The notes below the pieces were generated by a model. It did no database searches and was not told the origin of the DNA. It was given only the letters and a program-made list of their open reading frames with translations. From Chryseobacterium kimseyorum (GTDB lineage Bacteria > Bacteroidota > Bacteroidia > Flavobacteriales > Weeksellaceae), in contig NZ_JAPDHW010000005.1 of the NCBI RefSeq assembly GCF_025971945.1, positions 1 to 64,000 on the forward strand: 64,000 nucleotides of DNA. Direction: 5' to 3'. Below are positions 52,144 to 61,196 of this stretch, in pieces (within the stretch, counting starts at the first letter, position 1; every line of letters starts with the position of its first letter). The position numbers and the translations under genes are program-made.

Positions 52144-53214
52144 ATGTTCAATACTTTAGGGAATCTACTCAGCCTGACGACTTTCGGCGAAAGTCACGGT
52201 TTGGCGTACGGCGGAATCATCAACAATTTTCCGGCAGGACTGGAAATAGATTTAGACAAAATTCAACACGAGCTTGACCGTAGAAAACCAGGTCAGTCAG
52301 CGATCGTTACACAAAGAAAAGAGAGTGATACTGTGAAATTTCTTTCAGGAATTTTTGAAGGAAAAACTACAGGAACTCCTATCGGTTTTATGATTGAAAA
52401 TGAAAATCAGAAGTCAAAAGACTATGATCACATTGCGCAATCTTATCGCCCAAGTCACGCAGATTTCACGTATGACCAAAAATTTGGAATCCGTGATTAT
52501 CGTGGAGGCGGAAAATCTTCTGCGCGCGAAACCATCAACTGGGTTGTTGCAGGAGCATTAGCAAAACAGCTTCTTTCAAACATTGAAATCAATGCTTACG
52601 TTTCTTCTGTAGGAGAAATTTTCTGCGAAAAACCTTATCAGGCATTAGACTTTTCTAAAACTGAAAGCAACGAAGTTCGCTGTCCGGATGCAGAAACGGC
52701 TGAAAAAATGATTTCAAAAATCAAAGAAATCAAAAAAGAAGGCAACACCATTGGCGGAACGATTACCTGTGTCATCAAAAATGTTCCCGTAGGAATCGGT
52801 GAACCGGTTTTTTCTAAATTACAGGCTGAACTTGCAAAAGCAATGCTGAACATCAATGCCTGCAAAGGTTTTGAATATGGAAGTGGTTTTTGCGGTGCCA
52901 AGATGACAGGAAGTGAACACAACGATCAATTTAATACAGATTTTACCACAAAATCAAATCTTTCCGGGGGTATTCAGGGTGGAATTTCAAACGGCATGGA
53001 TATCTATTTCCGGGTAGCTTTCAAACCTGTGGCCACTATTTTAAGACCTCAGGACAGTGTTGACAAAAACGGAAATGCGGTAACCGTAGAAGGAAAAGGA
53101 AGACATGATCCCTGCGTGGTACCAAGAGCAGTGCCAGTGGTCGAAAGTTTGGCGGCTTTTGTTTTAGCCGATCTTTTTTTGATCAACAAAACGAGAAATT
53201 TAAATCAATTTTAA
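52144..53214 (+). CDS. aroC: Chorismate synthase
   Basis: 356 aa. All three signatures are present: [20 protein letters not shown] at the N-terminus, [20 protein letters not shown] in the centre and [20 protein letters not shown] near the C-terminus. It makes chorismate from EPSP with reduced FMN, the last step of the shikimate pathway. The thioredoxin-like gene starts 18 bp downstream. Confidence 0.97.
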   Translation: MFNTLGNLLSLTTFGESHGLAYGGIINNFPAGLEIDLDKIQHELDRRKPGQSAIVTQRKESDTVKFLSGIFEGKTTGTPIGFMIENENQKSKDYDHIAQSYRPSHADFTYDQKFGIRDYRGGGKSSARETINWVVAGALAKQLLSNIEINAYVSSVGEIFCEKPYQALDFSKTESNEVRCPDAETAEKMISKIKEIKKEGNTIGGTITCVIKNVPVGIGEPVFSKLQAELAKAMLNINACKGFEYGSGFCGAKMTGSEHNDQFNTDFTTKSNLSGGIQGGISNGMDIYFRVAFKPVATILRPQDSVDKNGNAVTVEGKGRHDPCVVPRAVPVVESLAAFVLADLFLINKTRNLNQF

Positions 53215-53232
53215 ACTTAAATATTTTAAGTA

Positions 53233-53796
53233 ATGCAAAATTACTGGGACAAAGCAATCAGTTTCGATGAATATATTCAAATTGCCAATCAGAGATTGAA
53301 CAATCCTGAAAACGCAAAAGATCTTGAATACAAACCTTATTACGAACTCGGAATCCAGAGAATGGACAGAACGCTTAAAAAGTTTGTGATCGATGAAGAC
53401 CAATTGAGTGAATTAAAATCAAAAAACTTTGACGGCAAAATTTTGATTATTTCTGAAGCCTGGTGTGGTGATGCAAGCGCAACTGTTCCTGCTTTGGTTA
53501 AATTTTTTGAAGGTGAGAATGAGGTCAAAATTTTTCTGAGAGACAGCGACAGCAGCCTGATTGAGCAGTTTTTAACCAACGGCACGCAGTCTATCCCGAA
53601 AGTCATTATATTGGACAAAGATTTAAATGTGAAAAACTCATGGGGACCGAGACCAAAATTCGGACATGAATTATTATTAAAACACAAAGCAAATCCTGAA
53701 GAATATCCTAAAGAATTGTTTTATAATGATCTTCAGGTCTACTATTCCCGAAACAGAGGTAAAGATTCGATTCAGGAAATTTTAGAATTATTATGA
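53233..53796 (+). CDS. Thioredoxin-like protein with a single-cysteine WCGDA motif
   Basis: 187 aa, no signal peptide. Thioredoxin fold in the middle (ILIISEAWCGDASATVPALV). The usual WCxxC reads WCGDA, so only the first cysteine remains. IPKVIILDKDLNVKNSWGPR follows, then a C-terminal helix. A member of the Thioredoxin_9-like bacillithiol-era family; function unknown. Its last codons overlap the next gene by 4 bp (ATGA). Confidence 0.82.
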   Translation: MQNYWDKAISFDEYIQIANQRLNNPENAKDLEYKPYYELGIQRMDRTLKKFVIDEDQLSELKSKNFDGKILIISEAWCGDASATVPALVKFFEGENEVKIFLRDSDSSLIEQFLTNGTQSIPKVIILDKDLNVKNSWGPRPKFGHELLLKHKANPEEYPKELFYNDLQVYYSRNRGKDSIQEILELL

Positions 53797-54332
53797 AGAA
53801 ATTAATTATATACGTTGTTGTACTCGCAGTTTTGGGAATCGTTTTTTTAGTTCCCGGGATTAGAAATACTTTGAAAGATATGTTTTTTCCTGTGGCTACC
53901 ATAGAAAGAGCTGTACATATTGAAGCGGATGATTACGATGTAGACCTTCAGGGAATTAATGTAGCAAATACCAATATGAAGAATTTCAGGAATAAACCTG
54001 TCTTTCTTAACTTTTGGGGAACATGGTGCGCACCATGCAGAAAAGAATGGCCATCTATCCAAAGACTGTATGACAGGAGAAAAGATCAGGTAGATTTTGT
54101 TTTAATCGCAATGGAAGACCAGGAGCCGGCAGTAAGAAAGTTTCTTAAAGAAAATAATTATACCGTTCCTGTATATATTGCACAAAGCCCTATCTCTGAA
54201 AAGATACTTCCGAAAGCGTTCCCTACAACGTTTCTACTTGACGAAAATGGAAGAATTCTAATCAAAGAGGACGCAGCAACTGACTGGGATTCAGAATCTA
54301 TTCATCAGTTTATTGACAATATCGTAAAATAA
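53793..54332 (+). CDS. TlpA/ResA-type membrane-anchored thioredoxin
   Basis: 179 aa. One N-terminal membrane anchor (LIIYVVVLAVLGIVFLVPGI) and a periplasmic thioredoxin domain with FLNFWGTWCAPCRKEWPSIQ (CAPC), FVLIAMEDQEPAVRKFLKEN and the cis-proline region KAFPTTFLLDENGRI. Likely a disulfide reductase for periplasmic or cytochrome substrates. Translationally coupled to the upstream single-cysteine thioredoxin gene. Confidence 0.92.
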   Translation: MKKLIIYVVVLAVLGIVFLVPGIRNTLKDMFFPVATIERAVHIEADDYDVDLQGINVANTNMKNFRNKPVFLNFWGTWCAPCRKEWPSIQRLYDRRKDQVDFVLIAMEDQEPAVRKFLKENNYTVPVYIAQSPISEKILPKAFPTTFLLDENGRILIKEDAATDWDSESIHQFIDNIVK

Positions 54333-54412
54333 CTTTAACTTAAAATTATAGTTTGTTGGTACAGAATTTGCGAAATTCAAAGAGTTAAAAATTATTTTAA
54401 AGCAAACACAAA

Positions 54413-54757
54413 ATGAAATATTCAAAACTCAATTTAGCGAAGGAAGCGATCAGCCACAAAGGCTTCGTAAAAAAAATTCCTGACATTTTCAGAATGGTCA
54501 ATATGTGGAGAAGAGGAGAATATCCTGTAAAATCTATTAATCTCATTCTACCGCTGCTGGGACTTCTTTATGTACTGTCGCCCATTGATGTTATTCCTGA
54601 CTTTATTATCGTTGCAGGGGTTTTAGATGATTTAGCGGTTTTATCTTTAGCAATTCCTAAACTGATAAGAGAGGTTGACAAATTTCTACTTTGGGAAGCA
54701 GAAAGAAAATATGGCACAGAGAATACGAAAATTATTGACGCTGAAATTGTTAAATAA
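54413..54757 (+). CDS. YkvA family (DUF1232) membrane protein
   Basis: 114 aa. The DUF1232 core ILPLLGLLYVLSPIDVIPDF, then VAGVLDDLAVLSLAIPKLI, spans residues 45-85. Function unknown. Followed by a terminator. Confidence 0.9.
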   Translation: MKYSKLNLAKEAISHKGFVKKIPDIFRMVNMWRRGEYPVKSINLILPLLGLLYVLSPIDVIPDFIIVAGVLDDLAVLSLAIPKLIREVDKFLLWEAERKYGTENTKIIDAEIVK

Positions 54758-54763
54758 TATTTA

Positions 54764-54788
54764 AACCATCTTTATTAGATGGTTTTTT
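54764..54788 (+). terminator. Terminator after the YkvA-like gene
   Basis: AACCATCT/AGATGGTT stem with a 5-nt loop, then T7. Confidence 0.85.
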
Positions 54789-54800
54789 TGTGGAAATATA

Positions 54801-55439
54801 TCAGGGCATAATGATTTTACCAAAAATTTCCAGCCAGAAAATAAATCCTGCTATCCCACCAATCAATCCGGCGATAATAAATGTTAACCTTTGGTGTATT
54901 GGGATAAATTTAAATATAACAATCACTAATACTATAAAACCTATAACAGCGGATGGTAAGATAATCGACCAACCGGGCAAATTTAAATACTTAGCCAGTT
55001 TTATTTCATCACCCCGAGCAGAGAATTTGCCTTGAGATAGATACCCTATAATCCAACCCGTAAAGTTGGCCGTCTGTCGTAACCAAAACAGAGACAGAAA
55101 AACAAAAACCCACCGCTTAAGATCTAAGGCCGAGGCAAGTTGATTTTTCCGAAAGACAAACAAGAGTATCAAACCGATTGTTCCCACAAGCATTGTCTGA
55201 ACGGGACCGCCTAATGTAAAAATAAAATGATCAAAATGATCTTTCCCTCTCAAAGAACTATCATAGATGACACTTGTGTAACCGTAATGAATTTCCGTAT
55301 TAAATCCTCTCAATTTTGCGGCAATAAAATGACCATACTCATGCGAGACAGTTCCTACAACAGTTGCAAAAACAAATGCACTTATGAGAAGTAGCAGTAA
55401 TTTGAATTCTATTTTGAAAATAATAAACTTTCCTACCAT
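54801..55439 (-). CDS. M50-like membrane zinc protease
   Basis: 212 aa from ATG 55439; the frame can start at TTG 55451 but the ATG is preferred. Membrane helix 1 (LLLLLISAFVFATVVGTV) runs into HEYGHFIAAKLRG, the HExxH zinc motif of membrane-embedded metalloproteases. Three or four more helices follow, with a GGPVQTMLVGTIGLILLF segment where M50 proteins have NPDG-like motifs. The third zinc ligand is not obvious. Could be a site-2-type protease or an inactive relative. Confidence 0.7.
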   Translation of the reverse strand: MVGKFIIFKIEFKLLLLLISAFVFATVVGTVSHEYGHFIAAKLRGFNTEIHYGYTSVIYDSSLRGKDHFDHFIFTLGGPVQTMLVGTIGLILLFVFRKNQLASALDLKRWVFVFLSLFWLRQTANFTGWIIGYLSQGKFSARGDEIKLAKYLNLPGWSIILPSAVIGFIVLVIVIFKFIPIHQRLTFIIAGLIGGIAGFIFWLEIFGKIIMP

Positions 55440-55554
55440 CAGTGTTATCAAAAAATTTGGATTAGATAATTTACGATTAAATATAAAAATAATTTCTCAG
55501 CATAAACGGTGAATCATTTTCAATGATAAATTTTCGGGCATCAGTTCAAATCAT

Positions 55555-55562
55555 TAAATTTG
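55555..55562 (+). promoter_or_regulatory. -7 box (TAAATTTG) of the UMP synthase gene
   Basis: Perfect TAnnTTTG 19 bp before ATG 55582. Confidence 0.5.
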
Positions 55563-55581
55563 TAGCATCTAATAAAAAATA

Positions 55582-56961
55582 ATGGAAAGTAAAAAAGAAT
55601 TCTTTTTAGAGTGCTATAAACTGGGGATCATCAAATTCGGAAGATTTACCTTAAAAAGTGGAATTGAAAGTCCGTTTTATGTAGATCTTAGACCTTTAGC
55701 CTCAGATCCTAAAATTTTAAAAAATTTAGCTAATTATTTATTGGAAATGCTTCCGTTGGATAATTTTGATTTGATCTGCGGAGTTCCTTACGCTGCGCTT
55801 CCGATGGCTACTGCAATGTCTCTTGAAAGTTATATTCCATTAATTATTAAAAGAAAAGAAGCCAAAAACTACGGTACCAAAAAATTAATCGAAGGAATTT
55901 ATCAGAAAGGACAAAACTGTCTTTTGGTGGAAGACGTGATCACTTCCGGAAAATCTTTGATTGAGACGATTGCCGAAGTTGAGCAGGAAGATCTAAAAGT
56001 TGCTGATATTGTTGTGGTTCTTGATAGAGAACAGGGCGGGAAACAGCTTTTGGAAAGCAAAGGATATAAAGTTCATACACTTTTCAATATTTCAGAAGTA
56101 TGCACAATTCTTCAGGAAAACGGAGAGCTTTCTGACGAAGAAGTAAAAAGAATTCAGGATTTCCTTGCCGGAAATCACATTCAGTTTGAAGAAAAAACAA
56201 GACTTTCATATCAGGAAAAATTTGAAACTTCCCAGCATTCGGTTTCAAAAAAATTATTAGAAATAGCTTTGGCAAAAGAATCAAACCTGATTGCTTCTGC
56301 TGATGTTACAACCACTCAGGAATTGCTTGAACTTGCAGATAAAGTAGGTCCGCACATTATTGCTTTAAAAACGCACATCGATATCATTTCTGATTTTGAT
56401 TATCAAAACACCATCGTTCCGCTAAAAGAACTGGCTTCAAAACATCAGTTTTTGCTGATGGAAGACAGAAAATTTGCTGATATCGGAAACACTCAGGAAT
56501 TACAGTTTACCAGCGGAGTTTTCAAAATAACAGAATGGGCAGACTTTGTCACTTCTCAGGTCATTGGAGGTTTCGAATCTTTGGATTGTTTTAAGAATGT
56601 AGGCGTTGTGGCGATTATCGGGATGTCTTCTAAAGGAACTTTAACGACAAACAGTTACAGAGAAGAAGCTTTAAAAGTAGCTCAATCTCACCCGAACGTT
56701 ATCGGTGGAGTTTCTCAGAATGCTCTTCCAGATGAAATGTTGCTGTTTACTCCAGGAGTAAATCTTGCAGATTCCGGTGACGGAAAAGGACAGCAGTATA
56801 ATACTCCAGAACATGTTTTCAGCTCGCTTCATACCGACTTTATTATTGTAGGAAGAGGAATTTATAAATCTGAAAATCCTGAAAATGCTGCAATTGAGTA
56901 CAAAAATGAAGGTTGGAAAGCTTATTTAAATTCTTTAGAAAAAAAAGCAATTCAGCAGTAA
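55582..56961 (+). CDS. Bifunctional orotate phosphoribosyltransferase/OMP decarboxylase (UMP synthase)
   Basis: 459 aa fusion. Residues 1-205 are PyrE: FTLKSGIESPFYVDLRPLAS, ICGVPYAALPMA, and the PRPP site CLLVEDVITSGKSL. Residues about 215-455 are PyrF of the eukaryote-like clade: HIIALKTHIDIISDF, LLMEDRKFADIGNTQELQF (catalytic Asp-Lys-Asp), WADFVTSQVIGGFES and DFIIVGRGIYKSENP. The protein performs the last two steps of UMP synthesis. Domain order (E then F) is that of animal UMP synthase, opposite to the F-E fusions of some microbes. Confidence 0.94.
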   Translation: MESKKEFFLECYKLGIIKFGRFTLKSGIESPFYVDLRPLASDPKILKNLANYLLEMLPLDNFDLICGVPYAALPMATAMSLESYIPLIIKRKEAKNYGTKKLIEGIYQKGQNCLLVEDVITSGKSLIETIAEVEQEDLKVADIVVVLDREQGGKQLLESKGYKVHTLFNISEVCTILQENGELSDEEVKRIQDFLAGNHIQFEEKTRLSYQEKFETSQHSVSKKLLEIALAKESNLIASADVTTTQELLELADKVGPHIIALKTHIDIISDFDYQNTIVPLKELASKHQFLLMEDRKFADIGNTQELQFTSGVFKITEWADFVTSQVIGGFESLDCFKNVGVVAIIGMSSKGTLTTNSYREEALKVAQSHPNVIGGVSQNALPDEMLLFTPGVNLADSGDGKGQQYNTPEHVFSSLHTDFIIVGRGIYKSENPENAAIEYKNEGWKAYLNSLEKKAIQQ

Positions 56962-57013
56962 AATCATCTTTATTATATTTAAAATAAGTTATATTTGATG
57001 CTTTATCATCAAA

Positions 57014-59833
57014 TTGAAAAAGTTTAGCATTTGTTTTATTCTGTTTTGGGGAGTTGTACAGGTTTCTGCACAGAAAGACAGCATTTATATTGCTGCAAAA
57101 TTATCTGAAAACAAAAAATTTCTGGAGGTCAGTGAGGAAATTGTTTATCATAATCATTCTGAAAAACCTTTAGACAGCATTAAACTTCTCAATTGGGTCG
57201 CTGCTTACAACAAACGGGGAACCTCTCTTGTTTACAGAAAACTGGAGGATCGAAACAGCAGCCTGCATTTTGCAAAACCGGAAACTTTAGGCAAAATTTC
57301 AGACTTTAAGATAAACAGCAAAAACAGTCTGTCGGTTTCCAATATTGATGTTTCTGGAGAAAACTTATTTTTCATTCTCAATCAACCTTTGCCGGCTGGA
57401 GAAAGCATCAGACTCAACTTACAGTATCAAATTCAGCTTCCTGATAAAAAATTTACAGGCTATGGAACTTCTGACAATACTATCGCTTTAAAATATTTCT
57501 TTATTGTTCCGGATCATTTTGATCCGGACAATATTTCTAAAAGAAATTACCACGACATCGAAGAATCGGTGAATTTCAATACCTACTGGAAATTTAATTT
57601 TAATCTTCCAGCCAATCATTTCATCAATGGTAATCTTCAGCAGGACAGCACCTATTCCTTTACAGGATATTTAGATGCAGATCCGGAATTTGTTATTTCT
57701 CAAACTCAGTTTCCGACTATAAATGTTCATTCTGACGACATCAATACCGAGATAAAATTCGGCTATGCGATCAGTCCACAGGAAATTCAGAATTTAGAAT
57801 TTTTTCTTCCACTTCATTTGAAGTTTATTAAAGATAAAATTGGTTTTGTTCCGGAAAGACTTTTTATTTCTGATAAATTCAGGGCTAAAGAAGATTTTTT
57901 CGGGAATAACGACATCAGTTTCTGGAAATTTAAGTTTAAAATTTTCACCGATGCAGAAAAAGTAGACCTCGATTATTTCGGAATCATTGCGAAGAAAATA
58001 TTAGATGAAAGCATTATCACCGATAAACAGGATCATCACTGGTTCAAAAACGGACTGAAATCTTACCTCGAAATACAATACCTGAAAAAATTCTACGGAG
58101 AAACCAAACTTCTGGGAAATCTTCCTGAGACAAGCGTTTTGGGAATCAAACCTTTAAAATGGTTCCACGCATCGGATGTAAAATTGCTGGACCGTTACGG
58201 TTTGGCGTACCAATATATCATGTCCCAAAATCTTGATCAGAAAATCGATGAACCTTTCGGTGCGCTGAGCAATTTCAACGACATGGCGATCAGCAGTTTT
58301 GAAACGGGAAGTCTTTTCAGTTTTTCTGCCAATAAGATGGGTGAAGAGAATTTTAACAGTTTAATTAAAAAATATATTGCAGAAAACAGAGATCAGCAGG
58401 TTAATCCTGAAGAATTTCTAAAGCAGCTTTCAGAAAAGGAGCCAACAACAGATTATTTAGCTGAGTTTTTAAAACACAAAAACAGAGTCAATTTTAAACT
58501 CAAAAAATTTAAGGCTAAAGATGATTCTTTAGAGATCAGAATTGCTAAAAACACTGATGATTCTATTCCTGTAAAACTTGAAACTCAGACCAGAGATGGC
58601 GAGAGAAAATCTTACTGGATAGAAACTGAGAAAAACCAAAGGCTGCAAACCGTCAGTCTTCCCGGAGAAAATGTATACAAAATTACACTGAATGATGATT
58701 ACATCTTCCCGGAAGCAAACTACCGAGACAACTTTTTGTACACTAAAGGTCTGTTTTCAAACTCAAAAAAGATTAAATTTAAGCTGATTAAAGACATTCC
58801 CAATCCGGAATTCAATGAGATTTATCTGAATCCGAGAATTCGTTTTACAAATACATATGATAAGTTTCTGATCGGGATGAACTTTAAAAACCAGTCGTTG
58901 TTTGATCAGAAGTTTTTATACTCCATCACTCCGTCATTCAGTACAGGTACAGGAAAACTTACAGGTTCGGGAGCTGTTGCCTACTCTTTTCTGCCAGCTG
59001 AAAGCATTATACAGAGCCTAACTTTTGGAGTTTCGGGATCTTATTTTCATTATGACTATGATTTGGCTTACAGAAAAGCGTCTTTATATTCAAATATAAG
59101 TTTCAGAAAAAACCCCAGAAGTACGGTAAGCAGAGGCGCAAGTTTTTCTTATAATTATTTCCAGAGAGATCTGAATCCGAGGATGATTGCCAACCGGGAT
59201 TATGATAAATATAATCTTTGGGCTTTGGGCTACGGTTATTCCGACAACCAGATGATTCATGAAAAAAGCTTCAGCATCAGCACTCAGGCGATGCATGATT
59301 TTAATAAAATTACCGGAGAAGCTTTTTACAGATGGGAATTTGCACCAAGACAGAAATTAAGCCTGAGACTCTTTGCCGGATATTTCATGAGAAACGAAAC
59401 CAGAAACAATACATTTGATTACGGAATCTCAAGAGTATCTGACTATTCTTTTTCTTACAACCTTCTTGGCCAGAGTGCAACGGGTGGTATTTTATCTCAG
59501 CAATTTATTTTGGCTGATGGTGGTTTTAAATCATTCATTCCTGGAACCGTTAACCAGTTTATTACTTCAGTAAACGTTGACACCAGCGTATGGAAAATTT
59601 TTCATGTATATGCCGATGCGGGAATATTTAAAAATAAAAACAATCCTACCCAGTTTATTTGGGATAGTGGAGTGAAAGTGCGTGTAATTCCTGATTTTCT
59701 TGAAATTTATTTCCCGGTACAGTCTTCCTTAGGATTTGAACCTGGCTTTAAAGATTATGGAAAAAGGATCAGATATACTTTAGTTCTTAATCTAAGCACA
59801 ATCATCAACGCGGCAAGACGGGGCTGGTACTAA
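57014..59833 (+). CDS. M1-peptidase-like domain lacking zinc ligands, fused to a predicted outer-membrane barrel
   Basis: 939 aa, TTG start at 57014, required to include the signal peptide (KKFSICFILFWGVVQVSAQ). Residues 25-240 resemble the beta-rich N-terminal domain of M1 aminopeptidases; 240-480 resemble the gluzincin domain. No HExxH exists, and the WxNEGxAxYxE site reads WFKNGLKSYLE, so both zinc-ligand elements are lost. About 490-590 is another beta domain. Residues 600-939 look like outer-membrane strands with alternating aromatics (AYSFLPAESIIQSLTFGVSG; the C-terminus ends RRGWY). Inference: a surface or periplasmic pseudo-enzyme anchored by a barrel. Confidence 0.75.
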   Translation: MKKFSICFILFWGVVQVSAQKDSIYIAAKLSENKKFLEVSEEIVYHNHSEKPLDSIKLLNWVAAYNKRGTSLVYRKLEDRNSSLHFAKPETLGKISDFKINSKNSLSVSNIDVSGENLFFILNQPLPAGESIRLNLQYQIQLPDKKFTGYGTSDNTIALKYFFIVPDHFDPDNISKRNYHDIEESVNFNTYWKFNFNLPANHFINGNLQQDSTYSFTGYLDADPEFVISQTQFPTINVHSDDINTEIKFGYAISPQEIQNLEFFLPLHLKFIKDKIGFVPERLFISDKFRAKEDFFGNNDISFWKFKFKIFTDAEKVDLDYFGIIAKKILDESIITDKQDHHWFKNGLKSYLEIQYLKKFYGETKLLGNLPETSVLGIKPLKWFHASDVKLLDRYGLAYQYIMSQNLDQKIDEPFGALSNFNDMAISSFETGSLFSFSANKMGEENFNSLIKKYIAENRDQQVNPEEFLKQLSEKEPTTDYLAEFLKHKNRVNFKLKKFKAKDDSLEIRIAKNTDDSIPVKLETQTRDGERKSYWIETEKNQRLQTVSLPGENVYKITLNDDYIFPEANYRDNFLYTKGLFSNSKKIKFKLIKDIPNPEFNEIYLNPRIRFTNTYDKFLIGMNFKNQSLFDQKFLYSITPSFSTGTGKLTGSGAVAYSFLPAESIIQSLTFGVSGSYFHYDYDLAYRKASLYSNISFRKNPRSTVSRGASFSYNYFQRDLNPRMIANRDYDKYNLWALGYGYSDNQMIHEKSFSISTQAMHDFNKITGEAFYRWEFAPRQKLSLRLFAGYFMRNETRNNTFDYGISRVSDYSFSYNLLGQSATGGILSQQFILADGGFKSFIPGTVNQFITSVNVDTSVWKIFHVYADAGIFKNKNNPTQFIWDSGVKVRVIPDFLEIYFPVQSSLGFEPGFKDYGKRIRYTLVLNLSTIINAARRGWY

Positions 59834-59836
59834 AAA

Positions 59837-59865
59837 GAAACAGCTGTCGGCTGACAACTGTTTCC
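59837..59865 (-). terminator. Terminator between convergent genes
   Basis: GAAACAGCTGTC/GACAACTGTTTC hairpin with GGCT loop. The T-run follows on the minus strand, so it mainly ends the lamin-tail gene. Confidence 0.75.
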
Positions 59866-59889
59866 ATCTTACTAAAACTATAAACTAAA

Positions 59890-60750
59890 TTAATTTTTTA
59901 ATATTTTCTGAGACACCGGCTGATTGTTTACCGTTCCTGTAACGATGTAGTTGCCTTTTTGTAACTCAGAAATATTCAAAGCAGCCCCTTCTTTCACCGT
60001 AGCTGTTTTCACAACCTGACCAGAAAGACTGTAAATTTTCACATCTTTAACTTCAACTCCAAAAATTATTTCCTCATCACGGACGAACGAATTTTTGATA
60101 AAATTTGATTTTGCAGAATTATTATACAAGTCATTAACTGCAAGCGTTGCCGCCTGTGGTGTAGGTATTGTCGCCGTAAAGTCTACAAAATTATTGTTTG
60201 TATCTCCCGATGTTCTTGTAATTGAATTTAAGATCGTTGGAGACGGAGCCGGTGCTGAACCCTCATATTGATTTACAGTTCCATAACCTACAAAATCTAA
60301 AACATTGGCTGCTGTTGGCCCTGTAACCTGTGTAGTATTACTTGCAAGAGCAACTTTTCCTGAAGTGAGACCGATAGACAAACCTACGCCTACCAAAGGA
60401 CTTGATCCGTCAAAATTGAGTACAAGAGCTACGATGAGATTCGGATTGACAAGATTGATTAGTCCCAGAAGACCATCGGAGCCTTCCTGTATTAAGTAAG
60501 TTTGCCCAGGGCTTAAAGTGATATTTGGCAATGTATGATATTGCGTAAATCCACCAGTTGCCCCGCCATATTGAATAGTTGCGCCATTCAGAGAGGCTGA
60601 AGAAGAGCCAATATTTTTTAATTCTATGAAATCGTTCGCCAGTGTTGCGCCTAAAAGTCCTCCACCAGTGTACACTTCATTAATCACAATCTGTGCATTA
60701 GCAAATGCAGTCATCGAAACCAGTCCGATAATAGTAAATATCCTTTTCAT
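59890..60750 (-). CDS. Lamin-tail-domain protein with T9SS type A sorting domain
   Basis: 286 aa. Signal peptide (IIGLVSMTAFANAQ). Residues 20-155 are an LTD-like immunoglobulin fold (IVINEVYTGGGLLGATLAND, FIELKNIGSSSASLNGATIQ, VLDFVGYGTVNQYEG). The last 70 residues are a T9SS sorting domain (VKIYSLSGQVVKTATVKEGA, LQKGNYIVTGTVNNQPVSQK). Secreted or surface-attached. LTD domains accompany many bacterial surface nucleases or binding proteins; here no enzyme domain is attached. Confidence 0.87.
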   Translation of the reverse strand: MKRIFTIIGLVSMTAFANAQIVINEVYTGGGLLGATLANDFIELKNIGSSSASLNGATIQYGGATGGFTQYHTLPNITLSPGQTYLIQEGSDGLLGLINLVNPNLIVALVLNFDGSSPLVGVGLSIGLTSGKVALASNTTQVTGPTAANVLDFVGYGTVNQYEGSAPAPSPTILNSITRTSGDTNNNFVDFTATIPTPQAATLAVNDLYNNSAKSNFIKNSFVRDEEIIFGVEVKDVKIYSLSGQVVKTATVKEGAALNISELQKGNYIVTGTVNNQPVSQKILKN

Positions 60751-61196
60751 AACATAATATTTAATTGGTATGTTAAATAAATTAACAAATACGGTACCAA
60801 AATCATAACATAATGTTAATATTATTAAATTATTTTAAATGAATAAATTATGCCTGGCATAGAAAAATTTACTGCTTGACAAGTTTTAAAGACAAGTCCT
60901 TACCTGAAAAATTTCAAAAGACGAATCGACGATTACCATTGAGATTTAAAGAGTTTATTCTGCTATCTGGGAATCAGAGGAAAATTCTTAAAAAGAATTT
61001 TATTTGCAATTGCCGTTGTAATAGATTTCATCACAGCGATTATATGATTCTTTTGACGTTTACTAATCATCGTACGACAATTAAAATTCAGAAAACATTA
61101 TGCTGTATACAATATTTCAGTTATATAATTGTTAATCATGTTAAAACCCTAACCGTTCACATTTTTTAGTTATTTTTACCAATTATTTTCACAATC
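60751..61196. other. Intergenic region, no supported gene
   Basis: About 446 bp of AT-rich sequence between divergent genes. A 97-codon frame from TTG 60876 has no signal, family or coding-like composition. No repeat or clear promoter recognised. Confidence 0.5.

Noticed and set aside
60876..61169. 97-codon frame in the intergenic region
   Set aside because: It starts at TTG, has Cys/His/Ile-rich low-complexity composition, no signal peptide and no recognisable motif; more likely chance.
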